The notes under the pieces are model-generated. The model was not told the origin of the DNA and ran no database searches. It worked only from the letters and a program-made list of their open reading frames with translations. The position numbers and the translations under genes were made by a program. Positions 41,376 through 50,962 of a stretch of 64,000 nucleotides of DNA are shown here, piece after piece. The stretch comes from Algoriphagus sp. Y33 (lineage in GTDB: Bacteria > Bacteroidota > Bacteroidia > Cytophagales > Cyclobacteriaceae), in contig NZ_CP061947.1 of the NCBI RefSeq assembly GCF_014838715.1, positions 6,004,001 to 6,068,000 of the forward strand, written 5' to 3'. Position 1 is the stretch's first letter. Every line of letters starts with the position of its first letter.

Positions 41376-44168
41376 ATGGATAAGTTTTCTTATATCGCTA
41401 ATGCTCACGTGTCCTACATCGATGAGCTTTACTCTTCTTATAAGAGTGACCCAGAATCAATCGACCTAAGCTGGAAAGAATTTTTCGACGGCTTTGACTT
41501 TGCGCTGACCAATTATGGTGATGGAGAAAACATGGCTTCATCAAATGGGAAGGCTGTTGTTCCTGCTAAGAATGGAGCATTGGCCACTCCTGGCACCATC
41601 ATGGACATGGAGCAGTTGCCAAAGGAAATTAAGGTTAGAGCTTTGATACATGCGTATCGCTCCAGAGCTCACTTGAGATCGAAGACCAACCCTGTACGGG
41701 AACGTAGGGATAGAAAAGCATTAATTGACCCTCAGGATTTTGGTTTAGGCCCAGAGGACATGAATATGGAATTCCAAGCTGGAAATGAGATTGGAATCGG
41801 AAATGCCAAATTGTCAAAGATATTGGATTCACTGAAGTCTATTTATGAAGGATCAGTGGGATTTGAATACTTATATATACGTGATCCTGAGATGTTGGAT
41901 TGGTTTAAAACCAAAGTCGAAAAAGAAGCTTTGGCTTTTAATCCTACTCACGAAGAGAAAAAGAGGATTCTGTCGAAGTTAAACCAGGCAGTGGTTTTTG
42001 AGAACTTTTTGCATACCAAATACCTTGGTCAGAAGCGCTTCTCTCTTGAAGGAGGGGAAAGTACTATCCCATTTTTGGATGCTTTGATCAATACTTCTTC
42101 CCTGTTGGGGGTGAGGGAAGTAATGATTGGGATGGCCCATCGGGGGCGTCTGAATGTGCTGGCTAATATTATGGGCAAAACCTACGAACAGATTTTTTCT
42201 GAATTCGAAGGGACGGCAAAGCCGGATTTGACTATGGGTGACGGCGATGTGAAGTACCACATGGGCTATTCCAGCGATATTGTTACACATTCAGAAAACA
42301 AGGTTCACTTGAAATTGGCTCCAAACCCTTCTCACTTGGAGGCAGTGGATCCAGTGGTAGAGGGTTTCCTTCGCGCAAAAATCGATTCTGAATACAAAGG
42401 TGACGTTTCGAAAGTGCTTCCTATTTTGATTCACGGAGATGCAGCTGTCGCGGGACAAGGCATTGTTTATGAAGTGACTCAGATGGAGAGCCTGAAAGGA
42501 TATAATACGGGTGGTACTATCCACTTTGTGATTAATAACCAAGTAGGGTTTACAACGGATTTTGACGATGCACGATCTTCTATCTACTGTACTGATGTAG
42601 CTAAAATCATCGATGCCCCGGTAATCCATGTGAATGGTGATAATGCGGAGGCTGTAGTATTTGCTGCCAAACTTGCAGCGGAATTCAGGCAGAAGTTTAG
42701 CCGTGATATTTTTGTGGATATGGTTTGCTACAGACGTCATGGACACAACGAATCTGATGAGCCGAAATTCACGCAGCCGGAACTCTATAATATCATTTCC
42801 AAGCATCCGAATCCAAGAGAGATTTACGTGAAACGATTGGCAGAGCGTGGTGATGTGGAGGCAAAATTGGCTTCGCAAATGGATGAGGAATTCAGACAAT
42901 TATTACAGGATCGTCTGAATTTGGTGAAGGAAAAGCCGCTTCCTTATCAGGCTACCCGCTTTGAGCAGGAGTGGAGCAATTTGAGAAGATCCAAGCCGGA
43001 AGACTTTGATCAATCTCCGGAAACCGGGATTAGTCAAGAGTTGATCGAAAAAGTTGCTGAAGCACTTACCGTGATCCCGAAAGGGTTCAAGCCATTGAAG
43101 CAAATAGAGGCGCAGCTGAAACAGCGCAAGGAAATGTTTTTCCAATCAAAAACTTTGAACTGGGCTGCTGCTGAACTGCTAGCTTATGGTTCTTTGACTC
43201 TGGAGGGAAAGACAGTCCGATTGACAGGTCAAGATGTGCAAAGAGGTACCTTCTCTCACCGTCATGCGGTACTTCATGATGCAAATACCAATAAAGCCTA
43301 CAATTCCCTAAAGGAAATGAAGGACAGAAAAGGGGACTTTTACATTTACAATTCTCTGCTTTCTGAATATGCCGTATTGGGTTTCGAATATGGATACGCC
43401 ATGGCAAACCCAAATGCATTAACAATCTGGGAAGCTCAGTTTGGTGATTTCGCCAACGGCGCACAGACCATGATCGACCAATTTATCACTTCCGGGGAAT
43501 CAAAATGGCAGAAAATGAATGGGTTGGTAATGTTGCTCCCTCACGGCTATGAAGGTCAAGGTCCGGAGCATTCCAATGCCCGACCCGAGAGGTTCCTTCA
43601 GCTGGCGGCAGAGTATAATACGATAGTTGCAAATGTAACGGAGCCTTCGAATTTCTTTCACTTGCTAAGACGACAGTTGGCGTGGGAATTCAGAAAGCCA
43701 TGTATCGTAATGTCTCCCAAGTCTCTTTTGAGACACCCGAAAGTAGTTTCCCCACTTTCCGAGTTTACCGAAGGTTCCTTCAGGGAAGTGCTTCCTGATA
43801 CCACGGTGAATGCAAAAGAAGTGAAACGCGTTGTGCTTTGTTCGGGAAAAATCTATTACGACTTGGAAGAAGCCCGTGAGAAGGAAAAAGTAAAAGATGT
43901 AGCACTAGTTAGAATAGAACAATTGCACCCACTTCCAAAAAAGAAAATGTTGGAAGTACTGGCCGGTTATCCGGAAGCGGAGATAGTTTGGGTTCAGGAA
44001 GAGCCATCAAACATGGGCTATTGGAATTATATTCTTAGACTGCTTTACAAGGAGTTGCCTATGGAAGTGATTGCCAGAAAAGCCAGTGCTTCTCCTGCGA
44101 CGGGTTATAATAAAGTCCACGTGGAAGAGCAAAAAAGTATTATAGCTCAAGCACTTAAATTGAAATAA
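41376..44168 (+). CDS. sucA: 2-oxoglutarate dehydrogenase E1 component
   Basis: 930 residues, the normal length of SucA. Begins with the short E1 N-terminal segment 'YIDELYSSYKSDPESIDLSW'. Thiamine diphosphate domain features: 'REVMIGMAHRGRLNVLANIM' at about residue 245, 'SHLEAVDPVVEG', 'AAVAGQGIVYE', 'MVCYRRHGHNESDEP'; C-terminal transketolase-like part with 'AQFGDFANGAQTMIDQF' and 'LLPHGYEGQGPEHSNARPER'. It decarboxylates 2-oxoglutarate in the TCA cycle and passes the succinyl group to the lipoyl domain of E2, encoded 88 nt downstream. Confidence 0.97.
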   Translation: MDKFSYIANAHVSYIDELYSSYKSDPESIDLSWKEFFDGFDFALTNYGDGENMASSNGKAVVPAKNGALATPGTIMDMEQLPKEIKVRALIHAYRSRAHLRSKTNPVRERRDRKALIDPQDFGLGPEDMNMEFQAGNEIGIGNAKLSKILDSLKSIYEGSVGFEYLYIRDPEMLDWFKTKVEKEALAFNPTHEEKKRILSKLNQAVVFENFLHTKYLGQKRFSLEGGESTIPFLDALINTSSLLGVREVMIGMAHRGRLNVLANIMGKTYEQIFSEFEGTAKPDLTMGDGDVKYHMGYSSDIVTHSENKVHLKLAPNPSHLEAVDPVVEGFLRAKIDSEYKGDVSKVLPILIHGDAAVAGQGIVYEVTQMESLKGYNTGGTIHFVINNQVGFTTDFDDARSSIYCTDVAKIIDAPVIHVNGDNAEAVVFAAKLAAEFRQKFSRDIFVDMVCYRRHGHNESDEPKFTQPELYNIISKHPNPREIYVKRLAERGDVEAKLASQMDEEFRQLLQDRLNLVKEKPLPYQATRFEQEWSNLRRSKPEDFDQSPETGISQELIEKVAEALTVIPKGFKPLKQIEAQLKQRKEMFFQSKTLNWAAAELLAYGSLTLEGKTVRLTGQDVQRGTFSHRHAVLHDANTNKAYNSLKEMKDRKGDFYIYNSLLSEYAVLGFEYGYAMANPNALTIWEAQFGDFANGAQTMIDQFITSGESKWQKMNGLVMLLPHGYEGQGPEHSNARPERFLQLAAEYNTIVANVTEPSNFFHLLRRQLAWEFRKPCIVMSPKSLLRHPKVVSPLSEFTEGSFREVLPDTTVNAKEVKRVVLCSGKIYYDLEEAREKEKVKDVALVRIEQLHPLPKKKMLEVLAGYPEAEIVWVQEEPSNMGYWNYILRLLYKELPMEVIARKASASPATGYNKVHVEEQKSIIAQALKLK

Positions 44169-44256
44169 TTACAGCTCTTTTGATTAAGACATCCAAAATA
44201 ATCGTATCATTTTGTTCCTCTCTTTTTAAGAATAAAAGGGAAAAAAAGAAAAACTT

Positions 44257-45795
44257 ATGAGCAAAGAAATTAAAGTTCCGGCTGTAGGAGAGTCCATCAC
44301 GGAGGTGACGATCGGCCAATGGTTTAAAAAAGATGGAGACGAGGTTCAAATGGACGAAGTTCTATGTGAATTGGAATCCGATAAAGCCACGTTTGAGTTG
44401 CCGGCAGAAGCGGCAGGTGTACTTAAAATCAAAGCTCAAGAAGGAGATGTGTTGGAAATAGGAGCTGTGATCTGCGAGATTGATGAGGCTGGAACTCCGG
44501 GTAAATCCGCGGAGAGTAAGTCGGCTGAAGATTCGGAAAAAGCCAAAGAAGAAACCAAATCATCAGGCACTAAATCTACAGGGGAAGTGAAGGAGATGGT
44601 GGTTCCTACCGTAGGTGAATCCATCACTGAGGTTACCTTGGCTAATTGGCTAAAAAGTGATGGGGATTATGTGAAGTTGGATGAAATAATCGCGGAAGTA
44701 GATTCCGATAAAGCGACTTTTGAATTACCCGCTGAGGCATCGGGAATTCTTCGCCATGTAGCCCAAGAGGGTGATGTGCTTGAGATCGGTGGAATGATCT
44801 GTAAGATAGAAGTAACAGAAGGTGAGCCGACAGAAGTAGCTTCTTCGGAATCTCCGACTGCTCCGGCACCTTCAGCCAGTTCAGGGAACACAAATTATGC
44901 TACAGGACATGCTTCTCCTGCAGCGTCCAAGATTTTGGCTGAAAAAGGTGTTTCTCCCGAATCTGTGAAAGGAACAGGCAAAGACGGTAGAATTACAAAA
45001 GAAGATGCCCAATCGGCTCAAAAGCCGGCTTCTGCTCAGGCAAAAGCTGAAAGCAAATCTGCTGTAAGTTCAGCTCCCGCTCCGGTTGCAGGATCTAGAA
45101 ATGAGCGCAGGGAGAAAATGTCCTCATTGAGAAAAACTGTTGCCAGAAGGCTGGTGTCAGTGAAAAATGAGACAGCAATGCTCACTACATTCAATGAAGT
45201 GAACATGAAGCCAATTATGGATTTAAGATCCAAATTCAAAGAGCAATTCAAAGAGAAACATGGTGTGGGGCTTGGATTTATGTCCTTCTTCACCAAAGCG
45301 GTGTGTGTAGCGCTTCAAGAGTGGCCATCCGTTAACGCCAAAATTGACGGAAATGAGATTGTTTTCAATGATTTCTGCGACATCTCTATTGCTGTATCCG
45401 CTCCAAAAGGGCTGGTGGTTCCGGTGATCAGAAATGCTGAAGCCATGAGTTTTGACCAGATCGAAAAAGAAGTGGTAAGACTAGCCGGTAAGGCCAGGGA
45501 CAATAAGCTTTCTATCGAGGAGATGACTGGTGGAACATTCACCCTGACAAATGGTGGTATCTTCGGTTCGATGATGTCCACGCCGATTATCAATGCTCCG
45601 CAATCAGCCATTCTGGGAATGCACAACATCGTGCAGCGCCCCATGGCTGTGAATGGAGAAGTGGTCATTCTTCCGATGATGTATGTGGCCCTTTCTTACG
45701 ATCACCGAATCATCGATGGGCGCGAGTCAGTGAGCTTTCTGGTAAGGGTGAAAGAATTGCTTGAAGATCCGACCAGGTTGTTGTTTGGAGTTTAA
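44257..45795 (+). CDS. sucB: 2-oxoglutarate dehydrogenase E2, dihydrolipoyl succinyltransferase
   Basis: 512 residues. Two lipoyl domains, at about residues 2-77 and 112-187, each with the lipoylated lysine in '[13 protein letters not shown]' / '[13 protein letters not shown]'. A peripheral-subunit-binding domain follows at about 222-258 ('[20 protein letters not shown]', 'GRITKEDA'), then the catalytic acyltransferase domain with the active site '[13 protein letters not shown]' near residue 482. Most SucB enzymes have one lipoyl domain; two is common in this phylum. It carries succinyl from E1 to CoA and is reduced/oxidised with E3. Confidence 0.95.
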   Translation: MSKEIKVPAVGESITEVTIGQWFKKDGDEVQMDEVLCELESDKATFELPAEAAGVLKIKAQEGDVLEIGAVICEIDEAGTPGKSAESKSAEDSEKAKEETKSSGTKSTGEVKEMVVPTVGESITEVTLANWLKSDGDYVKLDEIIAEVDSDKATFELPAEASGILRHVAQEGDVLEIGGMICKIEVTEGEPTEVASSESPTAPAPSASSGNTNYATGHASPAASKILAEKGVSPESVKGTGKDGRITKEDAQSAQKPASAQAKAESKSAVSSAPAPVAGSRNERREKMSSLRKTVARRLVSVKNETAMLTTFNEVNMKPIMDLRSKFKEQFKEKHGVGLGFMSFFTKAVCVALQEWPSVNAKIDGNEIVFNDFCDISIAVSAPKGLVVPVIRNAEAMSFDQIEKEVVRLAGKARDNKLSIEEMTGGTFTLTNGGIFGSMMSTPIINAPQSAILGMHNIVQRPMAVNGEVVILPMMYVALSYDHRIIDGRESVSFLVRVKELLEDPTRLLFGV

Positions 45796-45804
45796 AAAAT
45801 ATCT

Positions 45805-45930
45805 AGTAACCAGTACAAAGTATCAAGTAGGTAGCTTATTAAGTGAGTGTACTGGAAAGCTTTCCTATTTTGATGCATAAAAGTTTCAATTTAAAGTAAG
45901 TGGAGGTCTTGATACTCGATACTTGCTACT
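45805..45930. repeat. Inverted repeat between the E2 and E3 genes
   Basis: AGTAACCAGTACAAAGTATC at 45805 onward and, inverted, a closely related sequence at 45908-45930 (reading AGTAGCAAGTATCGAGTATC on the minus strand). About 19 of 24 positions agree. The AGTAWC-rich motif is simple and is likely a dispersed repeat; in RNA it would form a long stem with a 78-nt loop. Confidence 0.65.
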
Positions 45931-45943
45931 AAAATCTAAAAAC

Positions 45944-47341
45944 ATGTATGACGTTATAGTAATTGGTTCCGGTCCGGGTGGATATGTCGCAGCAATTCGA
46001 TGCGCACAGCTAGGGTTGAAGACCGCCATTGTCGAAAAATATCCTACGCTTGGAGGTACCTGTCTTAATGTAGGCTGTATCCCTTCCAAAGCACTTTTGG
46101 ATTCCTCTGAGCATTACCACAATGCGGCTCATACGTTCAAGACCCATGGGATAAATCTAAGCAACCTGAAAGTAGATCTGAAACAGATGATCACTAGAAA
46201 GGATGATGTGGTAAAGCAAAACACAGATGGTATTCAGTACCTGATGAAGAAGAATAAAATCGACGTTCATCAGGGAGTTGGTTCGTTCGTGGATAAAACC
46301 ACGGTGAAAGTCACCAAGAACGACGGATCATCTTCCGATATTCAGGGTAAAAATATAATCATAGCCACTGGGTCTAAGCCCTCTTCATTGCCTTTCATCA
46401 AGCTGGACAAAGACAGAGTGATCACCTCTACTGAAGCGTTGAACCTGAAAGAGATACCAAAACACCTAGTTGTGATCGGCGGTGGTGTGATTGGTTTGGA
46501 ATTGGGTTCTGTCTATGCGAGAATGGGAGCAAAGGTTTCTGTGATTGAATTTATGGATTCGCTTATCCCTACCATGGATCGTACCATGGGCAAAGAACTC
46601 CAAAAGTCCTTGAAAAAAATCGGCTTTGAATTTTTCTTAAAGCATAAAGTGACTGCAGTGGAAGCCAAAGGCAAAGAAGTTACTGTTAAAGCTGAAGACT
46701 CTAAGGGAGAAACGATCGAGGTGAAAGGGGATTATGTCTTGGTTTCTATCGGCAGAAAACCATACACTGATGGCTTGAATGCTGAAGCTGCCGGAGTGAA
46801 GATCACTGATAGAGGTCAGATCGAAGTCAATGATCATTTACAGACCAATGTACCGAATATCTATGCGATAGGAGATGTGGTGAAAGGTGCCATGCTAGCG
46901 CATAAGGCTGAAGAGGAAGGCGTATTTGTGGCTGAAACCATTTTAGGTCAAAAGCCACACATTAATTACAATCTGATTCCCGGTGTAGTATATACTTGGC
47001 CTGAAGTAGCGGCTGTAGGTTTTACTGAGGAACAGCTGAAGGAAAAAGGCATTAAGTACAAAACGGGGAAGTTTCCATTTATGGCTTCCGGACGTGCAAG
47101 AGCGTCTATGGATACAGATGGATTGGTAAAGGTTCTGGCAGACGCTGAGACGGATGAGATTCTGGGAGTACATATGATCGGCCCAAGAACTGCGGATATG
47201 ATCGCTGAAGCTGTGGTGGCTATGGAATATCGGGCCTCAGCGGAAGATATCGCCAGAATGTCCCATGCACACCCGACTTACACAGAAGCATTCAAAGAAG
47301 CTTGTTTGGCTGCTACAGACAATAGAGCACTGCATATTTAA
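45944..47341 (+). CDS. lpdA: Dihydrolipoyl dehydrogenase (E3)
   Basis: 465 residues from ATG 45944 (MYDVIVIGSGPGGYVAAIR); an upstream TTG frame start at 45923 is not needed. FAD motif 'VIVIGSGPGGYVAA', redox-active disulfide 'GGTCLNVGCIPSKAL' at about residue 36-50, NAD motif 'VVIGGGVIGLELGSVYA', and the dimer-interface active-site 'HAHPTYTEAFKEA' near the C terminus. It reoxidises lipoamide of E2 using NAD. Same strand and order as sucA-sucB, separated by the inverted repeat; ends in a terminator. Confidence 0.97.
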   Translation: MYDVIVIGSGPGGYVAAIRCAQLGLKTAIVEKYPTLGGTCLNVGCIPSKALLDSSEHYHNAAHTFKTHGINLSNLKVDLKQMITRKDDVVKQNTDGIQYLMKKNKIDVHQGVGSFVDKTTVKVTKNDGSSSDIQGKNIIIATGSKPSSLPFIKLDKDRVITSTEALNLKEIPKHLVVIGGGVIGLELGSVYARMGAKVSVIEFMDSLIPTMDRTMGKELQKSLKKIGFEFFLKHKVTAVEAKGKEVTVKAEDSKGETIEVKGDYVLVSIGRKPYTDGLNAEAAGVKITDRGQIEVNDHLQTNVPNIYAIGDVVKGAMLAHKAEEEGVFVAETILGQKPHINYNLIPGVVYTWPEVAAVGFTEEQLKEKGIKYKTGKFPFMASGRARASMDTDGLVKVLADAETDEILGVHMIGPRTADMIAEAVVAMEYRASAEDIARMSHAHPTYTEAFKEACLAATDNRALHI

Positions 47342-47366
47342 GGTAGAAAATAGAGTTATAGAAGAG

Positions 47367-47396
47367 ACCATTCGGAGAGATTCGGATGGTTTTTTT
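47367..47396 (+). terminator. Terminator after lpdA
   Basis: Stem of ACCATTCGGA with TTCGGATGGT (47367-47376 and 47381-47390; two imperfect pairs) followed by TTTTTT. It lies 25 nt after the lpdA stop. Confidence 0.75.
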
Positions 47397-47426
47397 CTTT
47401 TTGGGGAAAAATAGTTTACTTCCATC

Positions 47427-48200
47427 ATGAAGTTTAAAATTGCTATTCTGGGTGCCGGAAATGTAGCTTGGCACCTTGCGCCCGCATTGGAAGATGCGGG
47501 ACATGTGGTTACGGAAGTTTACGCCCGAACGATCAAAAGCGCAGAACAAATCACAGATCGGGTATATGCAGGTGAGCCCAAAGATGACTTGGATTTCTCA
47601 GCCAGTGAAGCAGAAATTTTTATTATGGCTGTGAAAGATTCTGCAATTTTAGACTTGGCGGATGAGATTATTCTGCCGGAGGATAGCATTTTGGTGCATA
47701 CTTCAGGTTCCGTTGGATTAGATATGTTGAATTATAGCTCTGCAACCTACACCGGTATTTTCTACCCTTTACAGTCGTTTACCAAAGGGCGGAAAATGGA
47801 ATTTGGTGAAGTGCCGTTTTTGTTGGAATCTGATGATGAGGAGACACTTCAAAAACTAAAAAAATTGGCTAAAAGCCTGTCTCCACTTACGTATATTGTG
47901 CGGTCCAAGGATAGGAAAGCCATGCATATTGCAGCGGTTTTTGCCAGCAATTTCTCCAATCATATGATAAGAATCGCTGAAGAGGTGATGCGGAGACAAG
48001 GGCTGGATTTCGATATGCTGAAACCGCTGATTATTGAAACGATTTCCAAAAGCCTTCAAATGGGTGCAAAAGCAGCTCAAACAGGTCCTGCGATACGGGG
48101 AGATTATGAAACCCTAGAAGATCATCATCGGTTTTTAAATTACAACGAAGGTATTGCTGAAATCTACCGGCTGATCTCCCAGGATATTATTGATAGCTGA
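47427..48200 (+). CDS. Rossmann-fold NAD(P)-binding protein with DUF2520 domain
   Basis: 257 residues. N-terminal dinucleotide-binding motif 'IAILGAGNVAWHLAPALEDAG' at residues 4-24, followed by 'AEIFIMAVKDSAI', 'LVHTSGSVGLDML' and 'GIFYPLQSFTKG' as in the ketopantoate-reductase/pyrroline-carboxylate-reductase superfamily. The C-terminal helical half is DUF2520 ('AAVFASNFSNHMIRIAEEV', 'GPAIRGDYETLEDH'). Related proteins (PanG) have been described as alternative ketopantoate reductases, but I cannot confirm that this one belongs there. It abuts the converging pirin gene with no spacer. Confidence 0.83.
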   Translation: MKFKIAILGAGNVAWHLAPALEDAGHVVTEVYARTIKSAEQITDRVYAGEPKDDLDFSASEAEIFIMAVKDSAILDLADEIILPEDSILVHTSGSVGLDMLNYSSATYTGIFYPLQSFTKGRKMEFGEVPFLLESDDEETLQKLKKLAKSLSPLTYIVRSKDRKAMHIAAVFASNFSNHMIRIAEEVMRRQGLDFDMLKPLIIETISKSLQMGAKAAQTGPAIRGDYETLEDHHRFLNYNEGIAEIYRLISQDIIDS

Positions 48201-49055
48201 TCAGTGCGACCAAGTTCCGAATTTTCCTGCCTCATAATCGTCGTATGCTTCTTGAATTTGGGCTTGCGTATTCATTACGAAAGGGCCTTGAGCGACCATA
48301 GACTCATTGAAGGGCAAGGCATGTCCTAAAATTATCACCGCATCTTCGGCGGCTTCAACATGGATTACATCGCCTTGATTTTCAAATTCAATCAAATTTC
48401 GACAATTGACTTCCTTGTCATTGACCTTGAGAATTCCACGAACAACATAAAAGAAAATATTTTCATCTTCAGCAACTGACTTTTCAAATTTCCCACCTGC
48501 TTCTAAGTGTATCGTGCTCATTGTGATCGGAAAATTACCTTCGAAAGCTCCTTTGCTTCCGTTCCATTCTCCAAATAGCTGCTGAATCTTTACTCTCCCA
48601 CTGTCTAGTGTAAAAGTTGGGATTTTATCCTTTTGAAGGCCAACGTAACTTGGTTTCATCATTTTCTTATCTGCGGGCAGATTCAACCAAAGCTGAAGGA
48701 TTTCCAGATCTCCCCCTTTCTTTTTGAACTCAGAGCTGCTTACTTCTGAGTGGATGAGGCCGCTTCCCGCAGTCATGTATTGCACTCCGCCGGGGCCAAT
48801 GACAGACTCGTGACCCGATGAATCCAAGTGCATAATGTCCCCTTCCAGGATGAATGTGACAGTTTCCATTCCACGATGCGGATGTGGCCCGAAAGGCAAT
48901 CCCCGGTTGTGAGCCGGATAAGTCTGGAAGCCGTGATGGTTTAAAAATATAAACGGATCTAAATGGTCAAGTGTACGTGAAGGCATCGCGCTGTAGGTCA
49001 GCAAGTCAGCTATGGGTCTATACTCTGCCTTATGTATTTTCTTGATTATTCGCAT
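48201..49055 (-). CDS. Pirin family protein
   Basis: 284 residues from ATG 49055 (MRIIKKIHKAEYRPI); the frame runs to an ATG at 49121 that would add 22 residues not seen in pirins. Cupin signature with the metal ligands 'GPHPHRGMETVTFI' and 'GLIHSEVSS' and the C-terminal cupin with 'PFVMNTQAQIQEAYDDYEAG' typical of pirin tails. Bacterial pirins bind iron and some have quercetinase activity, but physiological roles vary. Its stop codon is immediately next to that of the gene on the other strand (TGATCA). Confidence 0.9.
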   Translation of the reverse strand: MRIIKKIHKAEYRPIADLLTYSAMPSRTLDHLDPFIFLNHHGFQTYPAHNRGLPFGPHPHRGMETVTFILEGDIMHLDSSGHESVIGPGGVQYMTAGSGLIHSEVSSSEFKKKGGDLEILQLWLNLPADKKMMKPSYVGLQKDKIPTFTLDSGRVKIQQLFGEWNGSKGAFEGNFPITMSTIHLEAGGKFEKSVAEDENIFFYVVRGILKVNDKEVNCRNLIEFENQGDVIHVEAAEDAVIILGHALPFNESMVAQGPFVMNTQAQIQEAYDDYEAGKFGTWSH

Positions 49056-49286
49056 AATTTTTTCCAATTGATGTATATACATTACATGATTATCCTGAAT
49101 GATGGCGGTAGCTATTTTCATTGTTTTACCGTACGGAAGACAGGTGGACGAAGGTCACTCCTCGGCCCTGGTGTGTTCAGAAGCCTATGATGCTTCTATT
49201 GCTTACTGCTAAGAAAGTGTTTTCACATAATCATTAAATGATTTTGGAGGAATTATCACTCCTTTACTCCTGAAAAATTTGGAATC

Positions 49287-50813
49287 CTATTTCAGTCTGA
49301 GTTCGAACAAATCTGTTCTCCGGTCTTTTAGATTTCGTACACTGCCAAATTCATTCAATTCTCTCAGGAGCGAAAGATCCACATCTGCGATCAGCGTCAT
49401 CTCATTATTTGGAGTGGCCTCAGCTTTGATTCCATTGCTTGGAAAAGGGAAATCACATGGTGTGATTACCATGGATTGGGCATACTGCATGTCCATGTTG
49501 TGAACCTTAGGCAGATTTCCTACACTTCCCGCCATAGCTACATAGCATTCATTCTCAATCGCTCTCGCCATCGCACAATTTCTGACGCGGGAATAGCCAT
49601 TCTGCGTATCCGTAAGGAAGGGTATAAATAGAATGTCCATGCCTTCATCGGCAAGTATTCTACTCAATTCCGGGAACTCGGCATCGTAGCAGATAAGAAT
49701 CCCGATTTTGCCACAATCCGTATCAAATGCTTTTAAGATACTGCCTCCCTGCATCCCCCAGACTTTGGCCTCCAGCGGTGTGATATGAAGCTTTTCATAG
49801 GTTTCAATAGATCCGTCCCGTTTGCAGAGATAGCCTACATTATACAGTTTATCATTTTTGATTTTTGGCATGGAGCCTGTGATGATGTTGATATTGTAGG
49901 AGACGGACAGCTGTGCAAATCGCTTGACAATTTCGTCGGTATATTTTGCCAGCCCACGCACTGCCTGTGCTTCGCTTAAATGATTGAATTCTGCCATCAG
50001 TGGCGCATTGAACAGCTCGGGAAAAAGCGCAAAATCGGATCGATATCCAGATACCGCATCTATAAAATACTCTGCCTGCTGCATGAGTTCATCCAAATTA
50101 TCATACAAACGCATTTGCCATTGGATCAGCCCTAAACGTACGATGGTTTTGTTGGTAGATGCCTTTTTGTTGGGTTTTTCGTAGTAAATATTATTCCACT
50201 CCAGCATTACAGCAAATTCACTAGATGCAGCATCCCCTTCGAGGTAATTCTTCATAATCCGTGCTGGATGGAAGTCATTCGCCAGTTGGAAATTCAAGAC
50301 GGGGTCGTAAATCTCCTTGAGTTTTACTTTTTCCAGGTATTCTTTTGGTTCCATTTTATCCGCATACTTGTGATAATTGGGGATTCGTCCGCCAAAGACA
50401 ATTCCTTTTAGATTCAGTTTTTCGCAGAGCTCCTTTCGGTAATCATATAGTCTTCGGCCCAGCCGAAGCCCTCGGAATTCAGGTTTGATAAAGACATCAA
50501 TTCCATAAAGCATGTCGCCGGAATTGTTGTGATTGTCAAAAGTGAAATTTGTGGTAATGCCCTTGTATGTATGTTCACCTTCCAATTCAGCATCATTTAC
50601 GATGATAGAGAGTGCACAGCCTGCCAATTGATCATTTATTTTGATAACTACCTGTCCATCAGGGAATTTATTGATTAATGTTTCAATCTGGCTTTCAGCC
50701 CAGTACGACCCGGGCATACTTCTGTATGCTTCGATCATAGCGGCTTTGAGGTCTTTATAGTCCGAGGGTTGAAGATAGGATAGCGATATGTTTTCTACTT
50801 GGGTATTGTCCAT
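49287..50813 (-). CDS. Fusion of GNAT acetyltransferase and carbon-nitrogen hydrolase (nitrilase)
   Basis: 508 residues. Residues 1-205 form a GNAT N-acetyltransferase domain ('DVFIKPEFRGLRLGRRLYDY' carries the acetyl-CoA loop R-G-x-x-L/G). Residues 220-500 form a nitrilase-superfamily domain with the catalytic triad Glu ('ALFPELFNAPLMAE'), Lys ('YEKLHITPLEAK') and Cys ('IGILICYDAEFPE'). The fusion is known in Bacteroidota and Proteobacteria but its reaction is not characterised; it may couple acetylation of an amine to removal of an amide. Monocistronic; no terminator seen. Confidence 0.9.
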   Translation of the reverse strand: MDNTQVENISLSYLQPSDYKDLKAAMIEAYRSMPGSYWAESQIETLINKFPDGQVVIKINDQLAGCALSIIVNDAELEGEHTYKGITTNFTFDNHNNSGDMLYGIDVFIKPEFRGLRLGRRLYDYRKELCEKLNLKGIVFGGRIPNYHKYADKMEPKEYLEKVKLKEIYDPVLNFQLANDFHPARIMKNYLEGDAASSEFAVMLEWNNIYYEKPNKKASTNKTIVRLGLIQWQMRLYDNLDELMQQAEYFIDAVSGYRSDFALFPELFNAPLMAEFNHLSEAQAVRGLAKYTDEIVKRFAQLSVSYNINIITGSMPKIKNDKLYNVGYLCKRDGSIETYEKLHITPLEAKVWGMQGGSILKAFDTDCGKIGILICYDAEFPELSRILADEGMDILFIPFLTDTQNGYSRVRNCAMARAIENECYVAMAGSVGNLPKVHNMDMQYAQSMVITPCDFPFPSNGIKAEATPNNEMTLIADVDLSLLRELNEFGSVRNLKDRRTDLFELRLK

Positions 50814-50913
50814 TTGTTCGGATTGGATTGGCAGGATAAGATATTTTGATTATGAAGTTTTGATTGACTAAGCTATTGAATGCCTTTTAGGCTAGGCTTA
50901 GTGTATTCAACCA

Positions 50914-50943
50914 AAAAATCCTTTCCGAGATGGAAAGGATTTG
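50914..50943 (-). terminator. Terminator of the acyl-ACP desaturase gene
   Basis: Stem AAATCCTTTCC/GGAAAGGATTT (50916-50926 with 50932-50942) with a GAGAT loop; on the minus strand it is followed by T6. It is 21 nt past the desaturase stop. Confidence 0.85.
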
Positions 50944-50962
50944 GAATAATGTTAATGACGGA

